Assembly: GCF_003287405.1 (NCBI RefSeq)
Contig: NZ_PRLD01000017.1
Coordinates: forward strand, 1-39,973
Source: Faecalibacterium prausnitzii
GTDB lineage: Bacteria; Bacillota; Clostridia; Oscillospirales; Ruminococcaceae
Length of the DNA: 39,973 nucleotides
Direction: 5' to 3'
The notes below the pieces were generated by a model that was given only the letters and a program-made list of their open reading frames with translations, was not told where the DNA came from and ran no database searches. Each line of letters opens with the position of its first letter. Position 1 is the first letter of the stretch. Positions 6,986 to 14,725 of the stretch are shown piece by piece. The position numbers and the translations under genes are program-made.

Positions 6986-9283
6986 TTATAGGGTTACGGT
7001 CTCATCCTCCCGCAAAACGATACTGCCATCGGCGGCGCAGTCTGCCGTCCAGTGCTGTCCCACACAGGCAGTCCCAGCAGCAATGCGGTTTGCCAGTGCC
7101 TGCTCCACTGCCCTGTCCACCTGACGGCGCAGCTCCCGCGCGCCGTAGGCCGATCGAGCCCGGGCAGCCAGTGCCGCTCCTACCTGCGGGGTGTGGCGCA
7201 GCCGGTAGCCGCTGCGAGCAGCGCGCTGCTCCAGCTGGCAGAGCATTTTTTCTGCAATGGCGCAGAGGTTTTCCTCCCCCAGCGGACGGAACACGATCAC
7301 TTCATCCAGCCGCCCGAGCAGCTCTGGGTGGAACCACTTTTTTGCTTCCTCCACAGCCTGCGCGGACTGCTTTTCAAACACGGCTTCTGCCCCGGCGGCA
7401 AAGCCCAGCGGCGCGTTCTGCCCTGCCAGAAACCGTGCGCCCAAGTTGGAAGTAAGCAGCACGATGGTGTTGCGGAAATCCGCCTTGCGCCCCATGGCAT
7501 CGGTCAGCTGACCATCCTCCAAAATTTGCAACAGGATATTCTGGATATCCGGGTGTGCCTTTTCGATCTCGTCAAACAGCACCACGCTGTACGGGCGGCG
7601 GCGCACAGCCTCGGTCAGCTGCCCGCCCTCATCGTGGCCGAGGTAGCCCGGCGGCGCGCCCAGCAGCCGGGCAGCGGTGTGCTGCTCCTGATACTCCGAC
7701 ATATCGAACTTGAGCAGCGCTTTCTCGCTGCCGAACCAGCTGACTGCCAGCGCCCGTGCCAGTGCGGTCTTTCCCACGCCGGTAGGGCCTAAAAACAGCA
7801 TGGCACCAATGGGACGCCCCGGCTCGCCCAGACCGGTGCGGCTGCGCCGGATGGCTCCCGCCACAGCTGCCACCGCCCGCTGCTGGCCGACGATCTCCGC
7901 GTTCAGGCGGCTTTCCAGCTTGTCCAGCCGCTCCCGCTCCTGCTCGCCCACCCGCTGGGCAGGCACGCCGCTGGCGGCTGCCACCACCCGGGCGATATCC
8001 TCCGGGGCAAGCACCGGCTGGGTGCGCTGCTCCTTTTCGGCAAGGATGCGCGCCGCTGCACAGGCTTCGTCCACAAGGTCGATAGCCTTATCCGGCAGGC
8101 AGCGCCCGGGCAGGTACCGCACCGAAAGCTCCACCGCCGCCTGCAAGGTCTGGGGCGGCAGGCGCACATTGTGGTACCGCTCGTAGCGGGGCGCAAGACC
8201 GTTGAGGATCTCCACTGCCTGTGCGGGGGTAGGTTCCTCCACCTGCACCCTGCCAAAGCGGCGTTCCAGCGCGGCGTCCTTCTGGATGTGGGTGCGGAAT
8301 TCCTGATTGGTAGTTGCGCCGATGAGCTGCAATTCGCCCCGGGCAAGCACCGGTTTCAGGATGCTGGCGGCGTCGATCGCGCCCTCGGCGGCACCGGCAC
8401 CCACGATGGTGTGGAACTCGTCGATAAACAGGATGGCAGTGCCATCCCGCACCAGCTCTTCCAGCAGGTTTTTCAGCCGCTCCTCAAAATCGCCCCGGTA
8501 CTTGGTGCCCGCCACCAGACTGGCCATATCCAGCGCCAGCAGCCGCCGCCCCTGCAGTGCTCTGGGCACCTGTCCGGCAGCAATGCGCAGCGCCAGACCC
8601 TCGGCCAGCGCCGTTTTGCCCACGCCCGGCTCGCCGATCAGGCAGGGGTCGTTTTTCTGGCGGCGGCACAGGATCTCCACCATGCGGTCAAGCTCCGCTT
8701 CCCGGCAGAACACCGGGTCCAGCTCCCCTTCGGCGGCGCGGCGGGTCAGGTCGCGGCAATATTTATCGCTGGCACGGCTGCCCCGGGGGATGCTGGCCGA
8801 CACCCGTGGCTGGGCGGGCAGCACGAACTGTCCGCTCAGCTGGCGGCACTCCCGCACCGCCTCGGTGAGCGGAAGCCCCATCTCCGCCAGCAGCAGCCCG
8901 GCGGCGCAGCCGTCATCTTCCAGCATGGCGCAAAGCAGGTGCTCCGGCTCTGCCCGGCTGACATGGGCGTTCTGCGCCCCGATGAGCGCATAGTCCATGG
9001 TGCGGCGCAGATCCGGTGCCATAGCCCGCCTGTCCAGCCGCTGTGCCGGGCCGCTGCGCCGCTGCGCCAGCTGGCGGCGCACCTCCGGCTCGGTGATGTT
9101 TTTCCGGGTGAGGAACTGCGCCGCAGCGCCCTGCTGCTGTAACATTGCCAGCAAAAGGTGGCCGGTATCCGCCTGTTCACAGCCCAGATCACCCGCCAGC
9201 TGCACCGCCTGCTGTAACAGCCGCGCCGCCGGGCGCGAAAAGCCCCGGTAGCCGCCCATGCCCAGATTTTTCCAAATGCCCAT
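6986..9283 (-). CDS. ClpA/ClpC-type AAA+ unfoldase (Clp protease ATP-binding subunit)
   Basis: 765 residues from ATG at 9283, with AAGGAG 7 nt upstream. An upstream TTG (9319) has no such site. Two Clp N-domain repeats (about 10-150) precede AAA-1 (Walker A GEPGVGKT, 217-224; Walker B ILFIDE) and AAA-2 (Walker A GPTGVGKT, 499-506; Walker B VVLFDEIEKAHPD). A P-L-G-F loop at 625-628 sits where ClpP-binding loops (IGF/LGF) occur. The product should therefore feed substrates to ClpP. The coiled-coil middle domain and UVR motif of Bacillus ClpC are missing; AAA-1 passes almost directly into AAA-2, as in ClpA. No mcsAB or ctsR neighbours are present. The gene stands alone, so substrate choice is unknown. 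Confidence 0.92.
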   Translation of the reverse strand: MGIWKNLGMGGYRGFSRPAARLLQQAVQLAGDLGCEQADTGHLLLAMLQQQGAAAQFLTRKNITEPEVRRQLAQRRSGPAQRLDRRAMAPDLRRTMDYALIGAQNAHVSRAEPEHLLCAMLEDDGCAAGLLLAEMGLPLTEAVRECRQLSGQFVLPAQPRVSASIPRGSRASDKYCRDLTRRAAEGELDPVFCREAELDRMVEILCRRQKNDPCLIGEPGVGKTALAEGLALRIAAGQVPRALQGRRLLALDMASLVAGTKYRGDFEERLKNLLEELVRDGTAILFIDEFHTIVGAGAAEGAIDAASILKPVLARGELQLIGATTNQEFRTHIQKDAALERRFGRVQVEEPTPAQAVEILNGLAPRYERYHNVRLPPQTLQAAVELSVRYLPGRCLPDKAIDLVDEACAAARILAEKEQRTQPVLAPEDIARVVAAASGVPAQRVGEQERERLDKLESRLNAEIVGQQRAVAAVAGAIRRSRTGLGEPGRPIGAMLFLGPTGVGKTALARALAVSWFGSEKALLKFDMSEYQEQHTAARLLGAPPGYLGHDEGGQLTEAVRRRPYSVVLFDEIEKAHPDIQNILLQILEDGQLTDAMGRKADFRNTIVLLTSNLGARFLAGQNAPLGFAAGAEAVFEKQSAQAVEEAKKWFHPELLGRLDEVIVFRPLGEENLCAIAEKMLCQLEQRAARSGYRLRHTPQVGAALAARARSAYGARELRRQVDRAVEQALANRIAAGTACVGQHWTADCAADGSIVLREDETVTL

Positions 9284-9323
9284 GTGTCTGCTCCTTGCTG
9301 CATATAAAATCGTCTGCACTGGA

Positions 9324-9329
9324 AGTATA
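9324..9329 (-). promoter_or_regulatory. Probable -10 box of the Clp ATPase gene
   Basis: TATACT on the minus strand, about 40 nt upstream of the ATG at 9283. The -35 region is poor. No CtsR or CIRCE-type operator is visible. Confidence 0.4.
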
Positions 9330-9385
9330 GCCCCAAAGGCGCAGAAAAAATCAGTCGTTTGTGTCGGGCGGCAGAAAAGTGATGG

Positions 9386-9483
9386 CTATAGCAGTTTGCG
9401 TTTTTAATGCACAAACAACATCCGCAAACAGCATATCGCAAATATGCTGTTTTGATAGGCACTATTATTGAAAATTGCGATAA
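9386..9483 (+). repeat. ~98-bp structured intergenic repeat, copy C
   Basis: Ends CTATAGCA and TGCGATAA. It contains GCAGTTTGCG (9391-9400) with CGCAAACAGC (9423-9432, one mismatch), and a perfect 9-bp hairpin ACAGCATAT/ATATGCTGT (9428-9436 and 9442-9450). It lies between the Clp ATPase gene and the terminator of the TPM gene. Confidence 0.75.
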
Positions 9484-9484
9484 A

Positions 9485-9522
9485 AGAACAACGCCGGAAA
9501 GTCCGCAGACCTTCCGGCGTTG
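9485..9522 (-). terminator. Terminator of the SPFH/zinc-ribbon/TPM operon
   Basis: A perfect hairpin, CAACGCCGGAA with TTCCGGCGTTG (9489-9522), with an inner GTC/GAC pair. On the minus strand it is followed by TTCTTTTA. It lies about 45 nt after the stop of the TPM gene. Confidence 0.8.
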
Positions 9523-9566
9523 CATTGCTATGGGAGGGACAGTTTACAGCAGCCCTCTATATTTTT

Positions 9567-10415
9567 TCAGAATGAACCGCCACCGCCGCCATGGGTCGAG
9601 CCGCTGGAGGAGGTGTGGGTGGAACTGCCGCCGGAATCGCCGGAGCTGGTCTCCTTTGGCCGCTCGGTGCGGTGCACGTCCCGGTACAGGAACAGATCCC
9701 GCTGGTTGGTCAGCTTCATACTGCCCTGCCGCACATAATCGGTTGCGTCCCGCTGCGGTGCCACGCTCTTGAGCTGGCCCTTCATCACGCCGGTCACGAT
9801 CAGCGCCGTCACCAGACCAATGACCAGCGCCACGCCCAGATACACGATCGAGAACGGCTCCTTGGGCATATTGTCTACGTCATAGGGGTGACCTTCGCGG
9901 GCGGCGGTGACATACGAATCCGTCCACTGGATAAAGGTGCGGAAGGCGGCGGCGTAATCGCCGTCTGCCATATCGGGGGTCATCTGCTCGCCAAGGTACT
10001 GGATGCCGGCATCCGTAAATGCGGTGATGCCGTAGCCGCAGGTGGAGATGTGCCACTTGCGGTCGCCTGTGCTTACCAGCAGCAGTACGCCGTCACGGTC
10101 TGCACCGTAGCCGAACTGACAGTAGTCATAGAGGTCATCGGCGTATTCCTCCATGCTGGTGTAGCCCTCACTTTCCAGCGAGTCGATGGTGGCAATGGTC
10201 ACATCAAAGCTCTGGCGGACGCTCAGCTCCTCCAGTGAAGCTTCCAGTTCGCTGTCCTCGTCCTCGGTCAGGACTTCTGCGCTGTCGTTCAGGCGGTAGT
10301 ATAGGTCAGCAAAACCATTTTCGGCAGCAAAAGCCGGTACGGCCAGCGCCAGCAAGAGCACCAGTGCTGCCAGCGCAGCACAGAGGGAGCGCAACGGGGT
10401 AACAGTCTTTTTCAT
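9567..10415 (-). CDS. TPM domain membrane protein (YdjH-like)
   Basis: 282 residues. A cleavable signal peptide is visible (about 1-30, ending VPAFAA). The TPM domain (about 32-165) begins FADLYYRLNDSAEVLTEDEDSELE, with the typical GYGADRDGVLLLVS and CGYGITAFTD blocks. One transmembrane helix follows (about 188-210), then a cytoplasmic tail ending in Ser/His/Gly-rich low complexity (STHGGGGGSF). TPM proteins function in envelope maintenance; the domain was first linked to phosphatase-like activity in plant TLP18.3. The start has AAAGGAGG. Its partners upstream on the same transcript are a zinc-ribbon protein and an SPFH protein, the same trio as Bacillus YdjG-YdjH-YdjI. It is the last gene before the terminator at 9489. 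Confidence 0.88.
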   Translation of the reverse strand: MKKTVTPLRSLCAALAALVLLLALAVPAFAAENGFADLYYRLNDSAEVLTEDEDSELEASLEELSVRQSFDVTIATIDSLESEGYTSMEEYADDLYDYCQFGYGADRDGVLLLVSTGDRKWHISTCGYGITAFTDAGIQYLGEQMTPDMADGDYAAAFRTFIQWTDSYVTAAREGHPYDVDNMPKEPFSIVYLGVALVIGLVTALIVTGVMKGQLKSVAPQRDATDYVRQGSMKLTNQRDLFLYRDVHRTERPKETSSGDSGGSSTHTSSSGSTHGGGGGSF

Positions 10416-10430
10416 CTTCCGTTCCCTCCT

Positions 10431-11522
10431 TTACAGAATCCCTGCCAGCCACAGCAGCCACATGACCGCATAGGACGCGGCGCCAACGGCTGCCGTAAGC
10501 CCCAGCGTCCACTTGCGGGCAGCGGCCTTATCCACCGGCAAATTGCCTACAAACTTACCGGTCTGGCCGTTCATGGCAAAGATGTAATTCTCGCCGCGCC
10601 AGCTGGTGCTCAGCACCCAGACTGGGAACAGGGCATACTTTGCCTTGCCGCCGTGCAGCTGGATACTGCTGTTCTCCACCTTGACCGAGTCGTAACCGGT
10701 GACTGTCTGGGTAAAGGCGTCCTCGGTGGACTGGCGGATACGCTCGTTGGCGCGCTCGATGCTCTTTTTGGCGTCCACATCGTACTTATCTGCCACATAG
10801 CCTGCCAGATACGCAGTGTTGAAGGCCACTGCATCCTGCATGGCAAAGGGCTCGATGGATTCCATCAGGTCATCTGCCATCTTGGAGGAGCCGTCCACCG
10901 GAACCGCGTCAAAGCCCAGCACGCCATCCCGGCGCACAGAGTAGTAGCTGGTCTCGGTGTAATCATAGTCGTCATCCGACCAGCAGCGGGTGCGGGTAGC
11001 GGTAAAGCGCAGCTGGGCATCGGCATCGCTGTCGTACAGCCAGAAGGGCACATACACGCCCTTGATCTCGTCGATATGGTTCTGGCTGCGGAACACCTTG
11101 GGCAGCAGGGTCTTGCCCTTGAGGTGCTCCTGCAGCTTTTCCTTAGCTGCCTTTTTGTCCAGCTTGAAGGGGATGATGAGGTCGGGGCGCAGGTCTCCGG
11201 CAAACTGTCCGGTCAGCACGATGGGGTTGCCGCAGAAGGGGCAGGCCGAAGCCGCCATGGTGTCGTCGCCCACGATCTCGCCGCCGCAGCTCTTGCAGCT
11301 GTAAGTATGCAGACCGGCGGTCTCCCCTTCTGCCCAGCCGCCGCCGGGGGTAGTCCAGTTCATCCTGCTGGGCTTCGCATCCTTCAGATCCTCATCGTAA
11401 CCCTTCAGTGCGTCCACCTCAAACTCGGTGTCGCAGTAGGGGCATTTCAGCTTCTGGGTGGTGCTGTCAAATTTGATCGCACCATCGCAGCAGGGGCACT
11501 TATATTCCAGCATTCCTGCCAT
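10431..11522 (-). CDS. TFIIB-type zinc-ribbon membrane protein (YdjG-like)
   Basis: 363 residues with AGGAGG before ATG. Two zinc ribbons are visible near the N-terminus: CPCC...CPYC (about 9-32) and CKSC...CPFC (about 76-97). A long soluble domain follows, with ends carrying GVYVPFWLYD and FPVWVLSTSW. One C-terminal membrane helix lies at about 340-360. Bacillus YdjG has the same plan. It lies 15 nt from the TPM gene and 75 nt downstream of the SPFH gene, so the three are one operon. The role is probably envelope stress handling with the SPFH protein. PspA, which leads the Bacillus operon, is absent. Confidence 0.85.
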   Translation of the reverse strand: MAGMLEYKCPCCDGAIKFDSTTQKLKCPYCDTEFEVDALKGYDEDLKDAKPSRMNWTTPGGGWAEGETAGLHTYSCKSCGGEIVGDDTMAASACPFCGNPIVLTGQFAGDLRPDLIIPFKLDKKAAKEKLQEHLKGKTLLPKVFRSQNHIDEIKGVYVPFWLYDSDADAQLRFTATRTRCWSDDDYDYTETSYYSVRRDGVLGFDAVPVDGSSKMADDLMESIEPFAMQDAVAFNTAYLAGYVADKYDVDAKKSIERANERIRQSTEDAFTQTVTGYDSVKVENSSIQLHGGKAKYALFPVWVLSTSWRGENYIFAMNGQTGKFVGNLPVDKAAARKWTLGLTAAVGAASYAVMWLLWLAGIL

Positions 11523-11597
11523 AGTGTTTCCTCCTATAGTCTGCGGGGCAAGGAGTCCTTCCCTGCCCCGCAGCGTGATCGGTCATTGTGCGCAGAT

Positions 11598-12998
11598 TCA
11601 GCTGCGGTCGTTCTCGTCGAAAGGATCGCCGCACTCCGGGCAGAACTTGGGCGGGTGCGCGGGGTCAGCCGGTTCCCAGCCGCACTTGTCGCACTTATAT
11701 TTAGGCATACCGGCGGGACGGGGTTTGCCGCACTCGGAGCAGAACTTGCCTTTGTTCACCGCACCGCAGCTGCAAGTCCAGCCCTCTGCTGCCGCCGGGC
11801 GGGGCTTGCCACACTCCGGGCAGAACTTGCCGGTGACGGTGGCACCGCAGCTGCAAGTCCAGCTGTCGGCAGCGGGCTTCGGCTCCGGCTTTTTGCTGCC
11901 GCATTCCGGGCAGAACTTGCCGGTAACGGTAGCGCCGCAGCTGCACTGCCAGCTGCCAGCGGCAGAAGACTGCTGCTGGGGCGCTGCGGGCTGCTGACCC
12001 ATGGCAAACAGATTCTGGGCGTTCATGCCGTTTGCACCGGCTGCCATGCCCATGCCCATAAAACCGGTCATGGCACCGGCGGTGTTGCCGGCGGCGGTCT
12101 TCATGGCATCGATCTGACCACCCACCAGACGGGCGGCAGCGGTGGTGGGGTCGGTGGTCATGGCGTTCTCTTCCCACTCGGTGATCTTCTTCTGCTGTTC
12201 CTCCGGGATGGACAGAGAGTTGATGTTGAAGGAGAACACCTCAATACCCCGCTTCTTGCGCCAGACGTTGGACAGCTGCTCGTTGAGGGCGTCCGAGATC
12301 TCCAGCGTGTGGGCGGGGATCTCGTAATACTGCACCTTGTTGGCGGAAAGGGTGGCCAGCGCCGGCTGCAAAGCGTTCATCAGTTCGCTCTTCAGGCGGG
12401 GAGCCAGCTCCGAGGCATCGTACTGGTTGGAGACATTGCTGCACACATTGGTGTAGAACAGCAGCGGGTCGCAGATGCGGTAAGTAAAGCTGCCGTTACA
12501 GCGGATATTCACCGAGAGCTTATAGCCCCGCTCCTCGCTGACCACCACCCGGAATGGGATGGGCGTCGCGGTGCCGTACAGGATCTCGCCCAGCTCCTTG
12601 GTGTTGATGTAGTACACGCGCTGATCCTTGCCGGTGTCGCCGCCATAGGTAAAGCGCTTGGCTACGGTCTGGAAGGTAGCTGCCAGACTGTCGCCGAAGT
12701 TGCCGGTGAACACGCTGGGCTCGGTGGATGCGTCAAAGGTAAACTCGCCCGGCTCGGCGCACACCTCCACCACCTTGCCCTGCTCCACGATCAGCATACA
12801 CTGACCGTCTGCCACGGCAATGCCGCTGCCGTTGGTGATGATGTTGTCCTCGCCGTGGTTGGAACTGCGGCGGGAGCTGCGCTTCTGGCCCTTGACCATC
12901 AGCACATCCTTGTCCAGAGAATCGCAATAGAAAAATTCCTTCCACTGGTCTGCAAGAGTTCCGCCCAGTGCGCCCATACCTGCTTTGATCAAACCCAT
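11598..12998 (-). CDS. SPFH/Band-7 domain protein (YdjI-like) with four C-terminal zinc ribbons
   Basis: 466 residues from ATG with AGGAGG. The N-terminal 310 residues match the YdjI/virion-core-like SPFH family (WKEFFYCDSLDKDVLMVKGQKR near the start, KRGIEVFSFNINSLSIPEEQQKKI near residue 265). A Gly/Ala/Met-rich hinge (about 300-340) follows. The tail has four zinc ribbons: three near-identical CxC...CPECG or CSECG modules starting W-x-CSCGA, and a last one with CDKCGWEP...CPECG. The tail is much longer than in Bacillus YdjI, which has no such array as I remember it. SPFH proteins form membrane-associated scaffolds. The zinc ribbons may capture partner proteins, perhaps through the YdjG-like zinc-ribbon neighbour. 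Confidence 0.88.
   Translation of the reverse strand: MGLIKAGMGALGGTLADQWKEFFYCDSLDKDVLMVKGQKRSSRRSSNHGEDNIITNGSGIAVADGQCMLIVEQGKVVEVCAEPGEFTFDASTEPSVFTGNFGDSLAATFQTVAKRFTYGGDTGKDQRVYYINTKELGEILYGTATPIPFRVVVSEERGYKLSVNIRCNGSFTYRICDPLLFYTNVCSNVSNQYDASELAPRLKSELMNALQPALATLSANKVQYYEIPAHTLEISDALNEQLSNVWRKKRGIEVFSFNINSLSIPEEQQKKITEWEENAMTTDPTTAAARLVGGQIDAMKTAAGNTAGAMTGFMGMGMAAGANGMNAQNLFAMGQQPAAPQQQSSAAGSWQCSCGATVTGKFCPECGSKKPEPKPAADSWTCSCGATVTGKFCPECGKPRPAAAEGWTCSCGAVNKGKFCSECGKPRPAGMPKYKCDKCGWEPADPAHPPKFCPECGDPFDENDRS
11640..11960 (-). repeat. Tandem zinc-ribbon modules inside the SPFH gene
   Basis: Three DNA modules of about 85-95 bp encode W-x-CSCGA, then GKFCPECG or GKFCSECG. The two closest (about 11805-11870 and 11900-11955) are nearly identical over some 45 bp, which points to recent in-frame duplication. 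Confidence 0.7.
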
Positions 12999-13049
12999 AG
13001 TAATTTCCTCCTGTACGTTTTATTGTTTTGCTTTCTTCTTTTTTATCAT

Positions 13050-13081
13050 GCAGAACGATTTCGTTTGTAAAAAGGTTCTGC
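13050..13081 (-). promoter_or_regulatory. Inverted repeat in the likely promoter of the SPFH operon
   Basis: GCAGAAC (13050-13056) and GTTCTGC (13075-13081) are a perfect 7-bp inverted repeat. It lies about 50-80 nt upstream of the SPFH start, in an otherwise AT-rich stretch. A weak TTTACA/TGATAA pair with a 17-nt spacer overlaps it. It could be an operator or a leader hairpin. Confidence 0.3.
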
Positions 13082-13186
13082 CTGCTCAGGGGTAAGGGTC
13101 AGATAATTGATATTATAATCATACTGCAATGCGGCGCTGAACGCAAGGCATTTCTAACCGTTGCCACCTGCCATTCCGGCTTTCTT

Positions 13187-13229
13187 TACAAAAAAGAACA
13201 CCGGTGCGTCCATAGACACTCCGGTGTTC
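13187..13229 (-). terminator. Terminator downstream of trkH
   Basis: GAACACCGG (13196-13204) pairs with CCGGTGTTC (13221-13229), with an inner GTC/GAC pair. On the minus strand the run TTCTTTTTTGT follows. It lies about 40 nt beyond the trkH stop. Confidence 0.8.
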
Positions 13230-13270
13230 CGAAATAATATTTTTATGCTTGTCCCGTGCCACAAAAGCAC

Positions 13271-14713
13271 TTAGAACCGCCGCCATGTATCGGGCATGAA
13301 CAGCACCAGCATGGGGAAGATCTCCAGACGGCCGGCCAGCATATCGAAGATCAGTACCAGCTTTGCGGGGTCTGCAAAGCAGCCGAAGTTCTGCATGGGG
13401 CCTGCCATTTCCAAGCCCGGGCCGATGTTGTTCAGAGTAGCAGCCACGGCGGTAAAGTTCGTCACCATATCAAAGCCGTTCAGGCTGATGAGGAAGAAGG
13501 AGGCCGCAAAGATAAAGATATAGGCCGCAATGAACACGTTGGTGGTGCGGATGGTCTCGTGGTTCAGCAGCTTGCCGTCCATGCGGGCGGGTGCCACCAC
13601 CTGCGGGTGCAGGGCAGTCTTGAGTTCCTTAACTAAGGTCTTGCCCAGAATGAGGAAACGGCTCACTTTGATGCCGCCGCCGGTACTGCCGGCGCAGGCA
13701 CCAATGAACATGAGCATGACCAAGATCTCCTTGGAGAGAGTCGGCCACAGGTCAAAGTCGCAGCTGGAAAAGCCGGTGGTGGTGATGATGGAACCTACCT
13801 GAAACGCGGCCTGCCGCAGCGCCACGCCGAAGCTGTTGTACATACTATAAATATTGGCGGTGATGATGCCCACTGCCACCGCGATGACCACAAAGTAGCC
13901 CCGCACCTCCTCGCTGGCAGCAGCGCGGCGGAACTTGCGCATGAGCAGCAGGAAGTAGGCGTTGAAGTTGACGCCGAACAGGATCATGAAGATGGTCACG
14001 ACCCACTGGATGTAGGGCGAAAAGCTGCCAAAGCTGTCGTTGCGGAAGCCAAAGCCGCCGGTGCCCGCCGTACCAAAGGCGGTGAGCAGTGCCTCGAACA
14101 GGGGCATTCTGCCAATCAGCAGGAACACCAGTTCCAGCATGGTGAGGGCAAAATAGATGCCGTACAGAATTTTAGCGGTAGACTGCACCTTGGGCACCAG
14201 CTTATCCACCTGCGGGCCGGGGCTTTCCGCCTTCATCAGGTTGACGTGGGAGCCGCCGGTCAGCGGCAGCAGCGAGAGCAGGAACACCAGAACGCCCATG
14301 CCGCCGATCCAGTGGGTGAAACTGCGCCAGAACAGAATGCCCTTGGGCAGATCCTCCACGCCGGGCAGAATGCTGGCACCGGTGGTGGTAAAGCCGGAGA
14401 CCGTCTCAAACAGGGCGTCCACGGGGTTCGGGATGCAGCCGGTGAGCACAAAGGGCACCGCGCCCATCACCGAGATGAATACCCAGCACAGCGAGGTAGC
14501 CGCAAAGCCCTCGCGCATATAGAACACCTTGCTGCGGGGTTTGATGGTGTGCAGGGCGTAGCCGATGCCGGCGCTGACCGCAGCTGTGAGCAGAAACACG
14601 CCCAGCACCATCCACTCGCCATACACTAAGCTGGCGGCGGCGGGCAGCAGCAACAACGCGCCCTCGATCATCAGCACATAGCCCAGCAGACGGAAAACGA
14701 TCGCATAATTCAT
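13271..14713 (-). CDS. trkH: Trk/Ktr potassium uptake channel protein TrkH
   Basis: 480 residues, polytopic, made of four membrane-pore-membrane repeats. The four selectivity-filter loops are visible: SGFTTTGASIL (near 107), FGTAGTGGFGF (near 215), ITTTGFSSCDF (near 316) and NNIGPGLEM (near 436). The product forms the K+ pathway in the cytoplasmic membrane and is gated by TrkA, encoded 12 nt upstream in the same operon. GGAGG precedes the ATG. The set is complete, with no sign of degradation. No c-di-AMP riboswitch is visible upstream of the operon. Confidence 0.95.
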   Translation of the reverse strand: MNYAIVFRLLGYVLMIEGALLLLPAAASLVYGEWMVLGVFLLTAAVSAGIGYALHTIKPRSKVFYMREGFAATSLCWVFISVMGAVPFVLTGCIPNPVDALFETVSGFTTTGASILPGVEDLPKGILFWRSFTHWIGGMGVLVFLLSLLPLTGGSHVNLMKAESPGPQVDKLVPKVQSTAKILYGIYFALTMLELVFLLIGRMPLFEALLTAFGTAGTGGFGFRNDSFGSFSPYIQWVVTIFMILFGVNFNAYFLLLMRKFRRAAASEEVRGYFVVIAVAVGIITANIYSMYNSFGVALRQAAFQVGSIITTTGFSSCDFDLWPTLSKEILVMLMFIGACAGSTGGGIKVSRFLILGKTLVKELKTALHPQVVAPARMDGKLLNHETIRTTNVFIAAYIFIFAASFFLISLNGFDMVTNFTAVAATLNNIGPGLEMAGPMQNFGCFADPAKLVLIFDMLAGRLEIFPMLVLFMPDTWRRF

Positions 14714-14725
14714 AGTCTGCCTCCG

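Noticed and set aside
10653-13070. An 805-residue open frame antisense to the SPFH and zinc-ribbon genes
   Set aside because: Same kind of shadow frame. It crosses two real genes and their intergenic gap, and lacks a ribosome site or recognisable domain.
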